NCBI GenBank assembly: GCA_004431415.1
Contig: QPMI01000395.1
Coordinates: 1-64,000, forward strand
DNA length: 64,000 nt
Source of the DNA: Cyanophora paradoxa
Lineage: Eukaryota; Glaucocystophyceae; Cyanophorales; Cyanophoraceae
Direction: 5' to 3'
The position numbers were made by a program, and so were the translations under genes. Shown here piece by piece: positions 52,601 to 64,000 of this stretch. The notes beneath the pieces are model-generated. The model was not told the DNA's origin and did not search any database. It was given only the letters and a program-made list of their open reading frames with translations. The stretch's first letter is position 1, and each line of letters starts with the position of its first letter.

Positions 52601-55600
52601 TTGACGTGAACGCAAAGGACAAGCAAATGCGAACAGCACTCATGTATCTCGCGGTTGAAGCAAACGGGCCCCCCGAACTACCGGCGGCTTTCAACATGTC
52701 GCTTCGACATCTCTTGGACAAGGATATCGTCCTCGATTTCCAGGATTCGCTCGGCCGCAATGCACTCCACCTGTGTTCGAAGCTGTTCAACAACGCTGCA
52801 TACGACACCACGGCCAACGCGGTCTCTCTCGCACAAGTGCTGCTGGAGTTCGAACCATCTGTGATCAACACGAAAGACAACCAGGGCCGCACTCCGCTCT
52901 CTTACGCGTCCATTTACGGCTTCGGCGAATCGTCGTTCAAGGACATCTTTACCGACCACCTTGAAGTGGAGCAGATCCTTTGCGATGACGTGACAGGCAT
53001 GAACGCGCTCCTGTGGGCAGCATACGCCGGATGCAAGGAGACTGCCAACCTGGCCGAGGCAGTCGTTAAGATCTTCGACAATTCGGATAAAACCAACAAG
53101 CACTTTGGGCAGTCGCAGCAGTTTAGCTACGTGAAAGAGTTGAAGACGTTCACTCCAAGGGAGCAGTTTGCAATTATTCAACTTCTTGCAAGCAAAAAGG
53201 AGGTCAACGTGGAGAAGGTTGTTCGTAGCCGCTGCTCGAAATCATGGAACGCCGACGGCAAGTCGATCGACGGGCGGCTGCATGCCGCCGTGATCTTTGC
53301 CATCCATTTCGGACGTCTGGCCATGGCACAGCAGGAGGCGCGCAGTGATGAGTACGCGGAGAAGAAGAAGGAGGCTCTAAAGCTGGCCGTGAAGATGCTT
53401 GACGAGATGGTTGCGAGCCCAGGCGACTTCGAGGTGAGGGATCCGCAGAAGATCATCTGGCACAAAGTCATCATCGACTTCGCGCACAAGGATCCGGAGC
53501 GCTTGTCCAAGAGGCCCACGTCCAGGAACGTCATCGAGATGCTGGAGGAGATCGGCCCAGACGCAGGCAAGCTCATCGCCCACCCGTGCATGATGCAAGA
53601 GCTGGACGGTGTCTGGCGCGGTAAATCCGAGCCAGGCGAGTCCATCGTTGAGCTCGCGTTTCTCAAGCCCTTCTCCACGCTCATCACGGCGCGCGAGTCG
53701 GACGAGCCTGCCGCGAGCTGGGACCTATTCGCCCGCAAGGACATGTTCTTCGGGACGCCCCGCGGGAAGTTCTTCATGGAGTTCGCCTTCTACGTCATGT
53801 TCCTGGCCGTCTTCACGTGGGCCCTCAACTGGCAGACCGAGCAGCTCAACGTTGCCGACTTCTTCATGGCCTTCCTCCTCGTCAGTTTTGTCGTGTCAGA
53901 GGGCTCACAGGCCTTCCAGGAGGGCCCGAAGTACTTCACGTCCATCTGGAACTTTGCGGATGTGCTCATGGTGATGCTCTTCATTGCTTACTATGGCGTC
54001 CGCATCAAGAACATCTTCGTCTTCCACCATGTCGATGTGCGTACGCATGCGAGAGCTTCTGACGATTTCGAACTCTTATTATATTTTTTTTCAATCGGCC
54101 AGGTCACAACGGCGTATCGAATCCTAGCTTTCAATTCCATTCTCCTTTGGACGCGCTTGCTCAACGTCTGTGACCTTCACTCGACGCTTGGTCCCCTCCT
54201 CACCATCATCAAGAACAGTGCGACGGCTGGGTTGGGCTCTAGGTCTGGGTCATTCCATATCGCGAATCTTATGCTTGTGGGCAGTGGCGACGGACACTAT
54301 CACGTTCCTGGGAGTGCTGCTGTTGGTTATGCTCGGGTTTTCTCAGCTCCTTCACATCCTCATCATCCGGATCCTCGTGCGCCAGACCGGGACCCGGCCG
54401 CGGGAGCCAGAGCTGTAATTATACATGTGTTACATGTGTGCCGATATATAACGATCGCGAGCGCAGGAGCCCAACGAGCAGACTCCGCAGGACACAATCC
54501 TATTCATGTTCAAGACCATCCTCGGCGACGTATGTCCATCAATGTCGAACTCGCTCATAACTTCTTTAGTAAGCCCATTAATCAACGTTTCGCTATCGCC
54601 TACTCCCGCAGAGTGACATCGACTACGTCATCGAAAACAGCTCGATGGTTGGATTCACCATCTACTCGTTTTATCTCGGTGCTCATGTGATCACCCAGAA
54701 TTTAGATGTGCTGCCGCGCGCACGAGCAGTGCCGGAGCTGACGCAGCTTGGCCCAGTGCTCTCTGTGATCATGCTACTCAACCTCCTGATTGCTGTATAC
54801 GGCGGCACTTACGCCAAAATAGGTTCGCGCTGCGAAATGCTAAGCTAGGCCCAAATTATTCTAGGCCCACAGCTTCTTACGGATGCTCCTTCTGTGCAGC
54901 TGAGCGAGCTGAAGACCAGTTCCAGTACACCCGTGCGCAAGCCTATCTGGAATACATGGGGCGAGGCTTCGTGTACATCCCGCCACCCTTCAGCCTCATC
55001 CAGTTCCTCGTTCGCGTGCTTCTCGAGAAGCCCCTGTGCGCTCTTGGAGGCAAAATGTTCGAGGGCCTGGGCACCAAGATATCTTCCCTGATCTTGATGG
55101 CGATGATCCTGCCATTCGCCATCTTCTTTGCGGTTCCGTACTCAATCTCCTATGGAATATCGAGCCTGGCAGTGAAGGCTAAGAAGAAAATCAAGGAGCA
55201 TACGCAGTCAAACGCGAATGTGATATCGACGTCGACGCAGCCGCATTCCAAAATATCTGCAGCCAGCAAGCCGACGCCGGCTTCCTTCAATCCAAATGCA
55301 ACTTCAGTGTCCTTCAACATGAATCATGGTCAAGGTCCGGCGACTGGCAATGCAGCGAAATTCGGAGCAGCAAAAGTTGAACAGAAGAAAGCCCGGCCGC
55401 GGTCAACTGCGATCTCCGTTGCACGTTTCATTATTCTAGTGGATACAGGACTGCGGATGCTCCTTGGCAGGAGCGTCGCTGCCGACGCAGGCGCAATCAC
55501 GCAGCTGAAACAGTTCAAGGCCGGCAGCGAGGACGACCGCCAGAAGCAATTCGACCTTGAGCTGTGGGACGGCGAGCGCCAAGAGGACGAGGAGCGGGCG

Positions 55601-56122
55601 GCGGAGCAAATGAAAGCGATGGGCGCAATGCTGGATGTCATCCGGCAGCGTCAACAGGACATCGACAAGAATGTCAAGCGGTCCTCCGACATGCTCACCT
55701 CCATCGTGTCTGGCAAGCTTAAGGTCGGGATCGACGGCGCAGCAGGCCTAGGATCGGGCGTGGTGGATGGCATCCGCCGCACTGTGTCACGGCTCACCAG
55801 CCAGGCGTCGATTTCCAGCACGAACGAGGAGGTGGGCACGGCGGCGCAGACGGCGGCCTCGCGCGTCTCGGTCGACATCCAGCGCCGGCTGGCGGACATG
55901 GAGGACAACCTCGCGCGCCGCATGGAGCGCGTTGTCGACCAGCGCCTCGCCTCCGCCGGCGCCCTCCAGGCCTCCGGGTCCCGCTCCGCGCCGGCGCCGT
56001 ACCAGAGCGGCTCCGGATCCGTCGAGGAGCTCGCGGCCCAAGTGCGCGCCATGAACGCCTCCATGCAGGAGTTCCGCGACTACGTCCAGAAGAAGAAGCA
56101 GAAGCGCGGTCTCTTCAGCTAG
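49628..56122 (+). CDS. Ankyrin-repeat TRP-type cation channel, about 15 exons
   Basis: Reading frames join across GT-AG introns, for example exon 1 to 49734, exon 2 49891-49999, exon 3 from 50068. The N-terminal half carries ankyrin-like repeats (EDVVRLLLRNGADPRILDND; LVKILTLAGVDVNAKDKQMR; NQGRTPLSYASIYG). Six hydrophobic segments lie between 53.77 and 54.83 kb: S1 FAFYVMFLAVFTWAL, S4-S5 linker LHSTLGPLLTIIKN, a pore region after FMFKTILGD, and S6 MLLNLLIAVYGGTYAKI, which is very like TRP channels. After S6 come a post-S6 helix and a coiled coil (MLDVIRQRQQDIDKNVK). It would pass cations in response to stimuli, perhaps in a flagellar or plasma membrane. The start codon choice is tentative. 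Confidence 0.75.
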
Positions 56123-56473
56123 GGCAGCGATACCAGCAGCAGGTGCAGCGACGCAATTGTCGTTTCTTTCTATATTAATATTGCCTTACGCCGAGCTCGC
56201 TTCAACAGATGCAATTTTCTTTTTAATTCAAACCCGCCACATCCTGTCGACAAGTCAGCTGCAGCTTGTGATTTGCTATTGACATCATGATCATGATAAT
56301 CTTGAGCAATTATATTGCCTGGCATAAAAAGGGAATTTATTTCTCGCCTCCAGCGGCGCCGGCGCTCACTTTTCGTACCTCCCCCGCCGCCCACCCAGGA
56401 GCCTGAGAAACGCATTCGAATTCACGCCGATGGGCACGGGCGGCCCGTTTGCCGAATGGGGCCCGTGGGAGAC

Positions 56474-57404
56474 TCAGAGAACGGCGGGGACAGGGGCCGG
56501 CAGGCGCGCAGGGGAGGGGCAGCCCGTGTGCGGACGAGATAGAGGGCCGAGCGAGGGCCGAGGGGCCGGCGAGGGCCCCCTAGGCGGCCCGGCCCCGCTC
56601 CGGACCGCGGCCATACCCCCTCCAGGCCGCTTCCCGTCCCTCCGTGACCCATGGCCATGGTCGCCGAATCGAGTGAGGGCGACGCTAACCACCGAGTCGC
56701 CCATGGTCATTGCCGTCCCGCTCATGGTCAGCTGCGCGGCCCGCGTGGCCGCCTTGAGCTCCTGCGCCGGGCGCCCTCAGCCGAGGCAGGGCGGGGCAGG
56801 CGCGGGGCGGGGGCGGGGGGGCGGGCTCGCGCGCGTCCTCGAGGAACTCGACGTAGCAGGAGCCGCGGCCCTGGTTGCTGTGCCCCGCCGGGATCCGCAC
56901 CTCCTTCACCTTACAAATGGATTCGCACACAACGAGACAAATGGCTAGAGATACAACTGAGGTGTCCATGGCCATCTGTGTCGAGTCGAGAGATGACCCT
57001 GCGGGACTAAGCCTTTCGGACATCGGACCGGGCGGAGCTCGACCTCCTTCACCTGCGCCCCGATCGCGACCCCTCGTCGGCGGCGCGCATATGCATCTCA
57101 CGCCGGGGGCGGGGGCGGGGCGGGGCGGACCTGGCCGCACTTGACGAAGAACGCCTCCGACGGTCCCTTTCTCCACGTTCCGCGGCAGGTTCTTCACGAA
57201 CACCGCCTCCTCCTCCCGCGCCCGCTTCTTGCAGCTGCCGCCCTCCTCCCCGTCGCCCCCGAAGCCCAGCCCCGCCTTCCGCTGCCCTCCGCCACCGCCG
57301 TCGCCCCACCCGCCATGCTCGCCGCTGCCGCGCTCGGATCGGCCGCCGGGCCCAAACGAGTACAGCGCAGGCCTGGAGGGTACCCCGGCCTCGCTGCCTA
57401 GCAT
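56474..57404 (-). CDS. RRM-domain RNA-binding protein, spliced
   Basis: The ATG at 57404 opens a Gly-rich N-terminus, then a nuclear-signal-like CKKRAREEE and RNP2 (AVFVKNLPRNV). After about 57140 the frame passes into an intron; RNP1 appears as RGSCYVEFLEDA (56.85-56.92 kb), preceded by KEVRIPAGHSNQG. A third exon gives ELKAATRAAQLTMSGTAM. Together they form one RNA-recognition motif of normal order. Some boundaries look non-canonical (a GC donor after FLEDA), and one base does not fit near 57155. Binding target unknown. Confidence 0.6.
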
Positions 57405-57945
57405 CAGTACCCCCGCCGTCCCTTAGGCTCTCCGCGTGGTCCATTCGGCACTGGGCGGGTACAGGCCATTGCGTCGACTCAAATAAATGGGGGGGTGGGG
57501 GTGGGGGGCACCGGTGGGGGGTACCGGTGGTCACGGGGGGAGGGGGGTGGGGGGGGGGTGGGGGGGGAGGGAGCGTCTAGGCTGAACGGCAGGGCCGACC
57601 CGGCGATCTCAATTCCTGCAAAGGGCGACCCGGCAGGGCGGAAATGCACCCGTCCTGCAAAGCGCGCGTCCTGCAAAGGTCTCCAGGGGGAGGGTACCGA
57701 TGTGCGGGGGGGGGAGGGGGGGGGGGGAATGGAATCTAACTGTGGGCCATCCGGATCCTTGCTTGAATGAATGGATCTGTTTGTACACTTCTAAGCGACC
57801 TAATCCTGTCAGGGTGGCCCGCGCGGCGCCGGGGGGGCGCTGGCCGGCGACGCGGGGGCGGAGCTGGGGAGAGGGACAGGAGAGAGCCGAAAGGAGGAGA
57901 AAGAGGAGAGGGAGAGCAGGGTGGGGGAGAGGCGCCCCGGGGGGG
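57405..57945. other. G-rich intergenic DNA with G-runs
   Basis: No gene supported. Long G-rich stretches on the + strand at 57488-57575 and 57704-57728 (GGGGGTGGGGGTGGGG type) could form G-quadruplexes. Confidence 0.5.
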
Positions 57946-59820
57946 CTACATGAACATCTCCTGGAAGGGTACGACGTTCGGGTTGCGGGGGGCCACCCGG
58001 TCGTTGTCTGAGAGCGACTAAGTAGGAGTCGAAGAGAGGGGGGGGGGGGGGCGAGCGGGGAGGGGTACCGGCGGACGCAGAGAAGACGTTCCACGTCCGC
58101 GAGAGGTGCTCGTCGATCTCGAGCACCGACGCGAGGTTCCCGCACCTGCGTACCCCCACCGGGCCATCAGGGGGGTACGCGAGACAGGAATGCGCGGGGG
58201 GGCTGTGAAGCGCCGCACCGGTAGCAGTAGTTGGGGGCGGACCAGACCGTCGAGAGGGATCCGTCGAAGAGGACCTGGTACCCCTCCATGCAGAGCTGGT
58301 GCGCCCGCAGCACGTGCTCCACCTGCACGCCGGGGTTACGGCGTCACGGGCGGGCGGGGCGCTCCGAAAGGGGCCCGCACGGAGTTGATGCGGAGGAACT
58401 GGGCCACGACGTCGCGCCCGAAGGTGTACCCCGCCCCCCTGCGACCCCCGCCTCGGCCGCCGCGCTCGAGGGTGGGCGGGGAGGGCGGGAGGGAGGTACG
58501 CGGCACCTCGCGGAGATGTTGAACCCCGGCCGCTCGAGGTCGGGGTCGGACCACATCAAGTCCGCCAGGGGCCCGTCGTGCGGCACCTCCTGCGAGCCGA
58601 TTGAGTCGGGGGTACGGGGAACGAGCGAGGGGGGTACGCCGTGGTCAGGAGAACGCTCGCCTGGAAGCGCTCGAGGACGCGGATGGCGTCGATGCACTGG
58701 AGGGAGGGGGAGAGGCCGCCGTGGACGCAGAAGACGCGCGAGTCGATGAGCGCCGCGATGGGCAGGTAGTCGAACATCTCCGTGAACATGCGCCACACCC
58801 GCGCGTTCCCGTACTTCATCATGCACTGAACCCCGGCCAGTCGTCGCTCAGCGCGGCGCGGCGCGGGGGCCGGGGCGCCGGGAGGGGCGGGGCAGGGCGG
58901 GGGCGGGCGGTGGCGGGGTACCTCGTCGAAGAAACCGTAGACCTGCGGTCGGGGCGGAGGAAATGTGAGCGGGGGCCGGCCGGGGAAGGGCGAGGAGGGT
59001 GCGGGGCACCTGCGTGATCTGCCTGGACTCGTGGTTGCCTCGCAATAGCGTGATCCGCCGGGGGTACCGCACTTTCAGGCACGTGAGCAGCGAGATGGTC
59101 TCGCAGGAGAACATCCCCCGATCCACGTAGTCCCTGCGGGGCGGGCCTGAGCGGCGCGGGGCGGCGCGGGCTTCCCGGGCGGGCGCGGGCACCCGAGGAA
59201 GATGAAGTTGGTGTTAGGGCTGTTGCCGGCGACGCGGAAGAGCCTGCGCGCGGATCCTTGAGCAAAGCTAAGCTATCTGGGCCGCCTGGGACCGCCTCAC
59301 TCGTTCAGATCGAAGTATTGCCTGCGCGCGGCCAGGCGTCAGCCGGGAGCCGCGCAGCTCGCGAAGGGGTGAGGCGGGCGCCCGAGGGCGAGAGTCGAGC
59401 GCTTGCCCGGCCTCTCTCTGCCGGTGCGAGACGGCACGGCTCACCCGTGGATGTCCCCGCAGACCGTCACGGGGGACGGCACGTAGTGCACGTTGGCTTC
59501 CTCGATGAGGATCTCCTTCGCCTTCTCTGCGCGCCGTTCGCAATCCGAACATCAGAAGAGCCGCTTGGCCCAGCTTGCGGGCGCCGAGCGCGCTGCGGAC
59601 CGGTGATGAACTGGACTTCGGCCTCAGTGAGCGGCGTGGGCCGAACGGCGATGTTCGGGTTCTCACGGGCGATCTGGAACACCTTCTTAAGCTTGTCTAT
59701 GCACTGATCTACATCTAGCACCGATCCGGCCGTAGAGCTGCCTCCTGGCTGTGCGGCGGGCGGTGGACTGGGCGCAGGAGGAGGCGGGCCCGCTCCGGGC
59801 CCTGGCGAGAGGCTGGACAT
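57946..59820 (-). CDS. PP2A/PP4/PP6-like Ser/Thr protein phosphatase catalytic subunit, about nine exons
   Basis: The ATG at 59820 gives a Pro/Gly-rich N-terminus, then [15 protein letters not shown]. Later exons carry the metal-binding phosphoesterase motifs in order: VTVCGDIHG (59.46 kb), a short exon QYFDLNE, DYVDRG (59.12 kb), [13 protein letters not shown] (59.03 kb), [10 protein letters not shown] (58.72 kb), [16 protein letters not shown] (58.58 kb), [17 protein letters not shown] and [10 protein letters not shown]. The C-terminus is FQEMFM, not the YFL end that is methylated in PP2A, PP4 and PP6. Introns are short and several use unusual borders. It removes phosphate from Ser/Thr residues. 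The long N-terminal extension is unusual for the family. Confidence 0.8.
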
Positions 59821-60339
59821 CGGGATCCCGGCCCGCTGACCCCGCTTGCTGCTCGCGCGATTGCCTTGTACCCGTCTAGAACACCGTACCCCCGGACGCC
59901 AATCTCGGAACAAGCAGACTGCAGGATTTCCACGCACAGGAGAGCGCAGCATGGTCGCGACATACCTCTCGAGGCCTATGGGGCCTAGGCCACCACAGAT
60001 TATCGCCCCAAGAGGTGCGCGCCCGAGACCAGCAGATGGCCACCTGCTAGCCCCAGTCCTCGTCCAGACGATAGCTGTACTCTCGCAACAGCGACCAGAG
60101 CCATTAGAAGCTGGCGCCGCCGCCTCCAGCTGCTGCTGCGCACTCCCCGGCACTTCCACGTCGCCGAACTGACCCGCTGCCCCCGCTTCTGCACGCGCAG
60201 ATTACAACAGGAGCGCACTAATAGGAAACTGGTATGAAGAAAGGTGCGGCGGGTGATGCGGCGCCCTTCAGCGCCGTGCACCACGCGTGGCCTCGGGGCC
60301 GACCGGGCGCGGGGCGGCAGGTTCGAGCCGGTGGACGGC
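59821..60339. other. Divergent promoter region between phosphatase and 60.3-kb gene
   Basis: No conserved frame is visible. The two flanking genes point away from each other, so this should hold both promoters. No TATA-like box is evident. Confidence 0.45.
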
Positions 60340-61603
60340 ATGGCGGCGGCTGCGAAGGCGGTAGAGGAGGAGAAGCTGGCGGCGACGCTGCCGCCGGCGG
60401 AGTCCATCGCGCGGGGCTCTGGCTTCCGCGCCATCAGCGCCAAGAACATGCAGGTCTTCGACAGCAAGCGCACCATCCCCGACGACGGATTCGTGCGCCC
60501 TTGCCGAGCTCAGCTCAGCTGACGCTTAACTGACGGGCCGCCTCCGCCGCCGCCGCGCAGCGCGTGCACCAGACGCTGAACCAGACGACGTACACGGACC
60601 AGACGCGGCCGATGCCGGGGCGGCAGTTCGGCAGCTACGACGCCGGCGGCCCGCAGCCGGCGCCGTACCCGGACACGCCGTTCGGCCCGGACGACACGGG
60701 CGGCCCGGCGCGGAAGCAGAAGCCGCGGAACCGGATCGTGACGCTGGGCAACTACAGGCGGATCTTCTCGGAGCGGCCCGACCTGGGCGCCGTCCGCGGC
60801 CTCGACGAGATCCTGCCGCACCACCCGCCCGACTACGACACCCGCCACATGGAGACCACGCAGGTCCGCCCGCCCCCGCCCCCGCCCCCGGCCCCGCCTG
60901 ACGGGCGCGCGTTCCTTTCGCCCGCCCGCAGCGGTACTTCCAGCAGACGGGCCTGAAGGGCGTGCCCTACAACGAGTCGTTCGGCTACGGCACGCCGGTG
61001 CCGGGGCAACACGCGACGTACACGTTCCCGAACGCGCCGGAGGGCCTCAACCAGGCGCCGCCCTCGTTCGGGCGGGACGTCGGCTGCGGCGAGAGCAACT
61101 ACACGGTGCTCCCCGGGGGCAAGAAGGTGGCCCTCATGAGCGCGGCCACTCTGAACCCGGCGCGCCACACGCACTTCCACCGCTTCGCGCGGGACCAGAA
61201 CCCCCTCCGCGGCACCACCGACGTCGGCGGCGCCACCCTCGGCAAGGTCGGCGAGCTTCCCCCCCCCCCCCCCCCCCCCCCTTCTCCAGCCCCTAACTCT
61301 TCGCAGGGTACGGAGATGCTGCACCCGCAGCCTCGGAGCTACACCGTCTCCCGTGTGCACAAGGAGGAGTCGAACAAGGGCGGCTCGCGCGTCTGGAGCG
61401 ACTACACGCCCAAGGACAAGCCCTGGATCGCGCCGGACCCCTTCGGCGTGGTCGACGGGCCCTACTCCGCCTACGGCCACTCCGCCCGCGCCTCGGCCCG
61501 CTTCGGCCCCGCCTCGGCCTCGGCGGCGCAGGCCCCGGCCGCGGCGCCCGAGCCTCAGGGCGAGGAGGCGGCGGCGGCCGAGCAGCAGCAGCAGCAGCAG
61601 TAG
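60340..61603 (+). CDS. Unrecognised conserved-looking protein, four exons, poly-Gln end
   Basis: The start MAAAAKAVEEEKLAATLPPA is one of several in-frame ATGs. Exons read SIARGSGFRAISAKNMQVFD; then VHQTLNQTTYTDQTRPMPGR and NRIVTLGNYRRIFSERPDLG; then GYGTPVPGQHATYTFPNAPE; then YTVSRVHKEESNKGG and SRVWSDYTPKDKPW, ending in Ala/Pro and QQQQQQ. Introns include C-rich runs (20 C at about 61260). The many Tyr/Pro/Gly motifs recall small microtubule-associated flagellar proteins, but I cannot name it. It is probably expressed, as codon use is uniform across exons. Confidence 0.6.
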
Positions 61604-62005
61604 CCTTTCAGCTAGGCAGCCCTCCCTATAGGTACTTCGATCGATAGCCCCTCCGGGCGTTCTGCTGGAGCGCGGGGCCGTGTAAATGATACGAGGCCCT
61701 GCTTCTTTTACAGGCCCTGCTGGCGAGCGACTGGCCCGAGAGCGGGAGCGACGTCGACCGGTACCCTTCAGACGCGCACGCGTACCCCGGCGTGGCTTGT
61801 CTCCATACCCCATACCCCTCCCCTTGCTCCCCCAAGACGACACGCACCCACCGCCACCACCGCCGGCGCCAGCCCTTCGACTCCCCCGCCCGCTCGCTGA
61901 TACGAGAGAAGGAGAGAGCAGGGCCGTGAATCGAGAGAACAAAAGAAAAGGGTAAGGGAGATCGCCGCGGGCCACGCTACAGACACTCTAGCCGGCCGGC
62001 TATAG
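61604..62005. other. Intergenic DNA between convergent genes
   Basis: No gene seen. Contains the 3' ends of two convergent host genes and short purine-rich tracts (AGAGAGAACAAAAGAAAAGG). Confidence 0.4.
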
Positions 62006-64000
62006 CTAAGAGGAGGGGTACTCCTCCACGATGCGGGCCGAGGGGAGGGTGCGGGCCACCAGCAGGCTCGTGTTCTTGTTCATCGCGGCCCTGAACTGGG
62101 CGTCCCACAGGGGCGCCCTGATATGGACCTGCGGCGAGTCTAATCAGACTAGTTCGGATGGCTGAGCTTAGATTATTAAGCTTTTCATTAGCCGGGCGGA
62201 CCTCGAGCTGGCCGGCGGGGCAGCCGGCGAAGGCGGCGAGCCCCTCCAGCAGCCCGCCTCCGGTGATGGCCTCTTGGCCGGCGAAGACCCGGAGGGCGAG
62301 GCGGCGGGGCGGGGCGGCCGCCAGCGCCGCCGCGGCCGCCGCGGCCCAGGCCTTATCCGGGTACACCTCCATGGTGAGGTGGAGCCGCCCTTGGGCGAAG
62401 CGCGCCAGCCGCCTCAGCCCCTCGAGCGCCGCCGGCGTCATCTTCGAGTCTGCCGTGCGGGTCAGAGGAGCAAGCAGGCAAGCGGGAGGGGGCGCGGCGC
62501 GGCGAGCCGGGCCAAGCCAAGCCAAGCCGAGCCGAGCCTAGGCGAGGCGAGGCGAGGCGAGGCCATCGACTAGAAGTTCGGGATCGACGAAAAGTTCGGG
62601 ATCGAAGAAAGATATCGGGGAGGGGCGGGGCGGGGCGGGGCGCACCCAGCGCGAGCTCGACGTTCCTTAGGGACATCGAGAGCCCGACGGGGTCCGCGAG
62701 GTTCGGGATCGACCAAAAGTTCGGGATCGAAGAAAGGCGCACCGGAGGGACATCGAGAGCCCGACGGGGCCCGCGAGGCCCCGCAGGAAGACGGCGAGCG
62801 CGTCGCCCTCGTGGCAGGCGCGCAGCTCCCCGAGGGTCCGGAGGGCGCGGCAGGCCGCCAGCGCGGCCAGGTCGGTAGGCTCCACCTCGGGGTACACCTG
62901 CAGGGGGGGAGGAGGCCGGGGTAAGAGGTTCCTTCGGGCCGAGTGCGGGGACGGGGGGGCGGGCTCACGCCGAGGGGGCCGCGGAGGGTCTCGAGGGCGG
63001 CGAGGCGAGGGAGGGCCTGAAAAGCCTCGGGAGAGAGCTCGAACTCGCCCCTCGGCGCCCCGCCCTCCGCGAAGCCCAGCACGACCCTGCGCCCCCTGCG
63101 CTCGGCCGGGCGGGCGGGCGGGCGGGCGGAGGGGTACGCGCACTCTTTGACGGAGCGGGCGGCGGGGCCGGAGGCGAGGCCCTCGAGGAGGGGCCCGGCG
63201 TCGCCCCCGTCCTCGACGACCTTCGCCGTGAGGTGCTCGAGGGCTGGGAAAGCCCCGGCCCCGGAGGCCACCTCGTAGAGGTCCTCGCAGCAGACCTCCA
63301 GCTGCGCCCCGGCCCGCTGAGCCGAAGCCTGCAGCGGCAGCGAAGGGCGGGGGGGCGGACCCGCTTGAGGCGCGGGAGGCACAGGGCGAGCGCGTCGGCG
63401 GCGGGCCGGTCTGCGGGGCGGCAGAGGACGTCCAGGGAGAGGCTCTCGAGGTTCGGGAAGAGCACGGGGCGCGGGAGCTGCCCGATCCCGAGGGCGACCT
63501 CGTGGTCCTCGTAGTCCCCGCCGCCGCGCCGGAGCGCGAGGCTGCGGAGCGCGGGGCGGGCGGCGGCGCCCGGCGGCGCGAGGGCGCAGAGCAGGTCGCC
63601 GAGGTTGGCGCCCGCGCCCGCGCCCGCGGCCGATGAGCTGGGGCATGCGACGTCCGCCTCGCCCAGGCCGCCGCCGCCGCCGCCGCCGCTCGCCGCCGCG
63701 ACCGCCGAGACGAGCGAGAGCGTAGCCCGCCAGTCCCCGCCGCCACCACGCGCAGCGACGCGCCGGGGGCGACGCGGATCCACCGCCGGCCGCGGCCCGC
63801 GCCCGCGCCCGCTGCCGGATCGTCCACGGGCTCCTGGCCTCCGGCGCCAACCAGCTGGCCCGCGAACACGGCCGCGCTCGCTCGCTCGTCTGCGACGACG
63901 TCCAGCCGGCGCCAGAGCACCGCCCCCGCGGCGGCGCGCCAGCGGCGGGAGACCGCGCGGGCGATGGCGGCGCCCCGCAAGCCCAGGCGCTCGAGGATGT
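62006..64000 (-). CDS. F-box/leucine-rich-repeat-like protein, partial at the window edge
   Basis: At the right edge the frame reads ILERLGLRGAAIARAVSRRW, then RAAAGAVLWRRLDV, which resembles the second half of an F-box. Downstream exons have LRR-like rows: LFPNLESLSLDVLC, FPALEHLTAKVV, LPRLAALETL and ALRTLGELRACHEGD. The last exon runs QVHIRAPLWDAQFRAAMNKN to the stop at 62006. F-box/LRR proteins pick substrates for SCF ubiquitin ligases. Ala/Arg-rich high-GC sequence makes exon borders uncertain. The start lies right of the window. Confidence 0.5.
62568..62760. repeat. Short repeats AAGTTCGGGATCGA in an intron of the F-box-like gene
   Basis: Four copies of (A/G)GTTCGGGATCGA occur in two pairs (62573-62605 and 62700-62738), next to the duplicated strings CATCGAGAGCCCGACGGGG (62672, 62749) and GGGGCGGGGC. 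They look like a small segmental duplication in non-coding sequence, possibly around a duplicated LRR exon. Confidence 0.6.

Noticed and set aside
1-64000. Transfer RNA or ribosomal RNA genes
   Set aside because: I looked for the GGTTCGANTCC-type T-loop and rRNA landmarks and saw no convincing cloverleaf.

Overview
The window is a eukaryotic nuclear segment, most likely from a microalga or other protist, in which two related DNA-virus genomes of the polinton-like (Maverick/Preplasmiviricota) type sit head to tail beside host DNA. The left 37.5 kb is AT-rich, intron-free and tightly packed with viral genes. The right 26.5 kb is GC-rich, has spliced genes with GT-AG introns, and carries a LINE remnant, several MITEs and long palindromic intergenic stretches. 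I cannot name the host species from the sequence.

Element A (before base 1 to about 23.94 kb) reads, from left to right: a frameshifted protein-primed family B DNA polymerase; a GIY-YIG nuclease; a primase-helicase; small basic and Cys/His proteins; a coiled-coil protein; the A32-like packaging ATPase; the major capsid protein; two penton-like minor capsid genes that diverge from one promoter; a patatin-like lipase with a discoidin-like C-terminus; a roughly 1,425-residue fibre; four paralogous attachment proteins (two with C1q-like heads); a DUF723 zinc-ribbon protein; and an S-adenosylmethionine decarboxylase. Almost every reading-frame break I traced in A is the loss of one base, usually in a homopolymer run.

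Element B (about 23.96 to 37.49 kb) repeats the same core order with intact frames: polymerase, primase-helicase, small proteins, ATPase, major capsid protein, two penton-like proteins. It differs in three ways. Its primase-helicase is of a different family. It lacks the lipase, fibres and decarboxylase and has an unrecognised 205-residue protein instead. Its polymerase stops before motifs B and C at the right end of A. Each element ends on the right with AT-rich iterons followed by a perfect palindrome with a GC-rich loop, and each palindrome interrupts a coding sequence to its right: B's polymerase in one case, a host membrane-protein gene in the other. The simplest reading is that B inserted into a host gene and A later inserted into B.

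Each element also has its own hairpin family, placed both between polymerase and helicase and beyond the last gene. B has an additional 0.8-kb composite tandem array. Replication and regulatory genes share an upstream motif, CAAAAAATGAYTTAAGG; capsid genes have TATCTATA-type AT-rich leaders. No integrase or capsid protease is visible in either element.

Host part: tandem copies of an unrecognised membrane-protein family (37.5-39.3 kb); palindromic intergenic DNA with a 509-bp hAT-type MITE (41.3-41.8 kb); a 5'-truncated LINE with RNase H (42.3-45.8 kb); repeat-rich DNA (46-49.6 kb); an ankyrin-TRP-type channel gene (49.6-56.1 kb); an RRM protein; a PP2A/PP4/PP6-like phosphatase; an unrecognised conserved protein; and a partial F-box/leucine-rich-repeat-like gene at the right edge.
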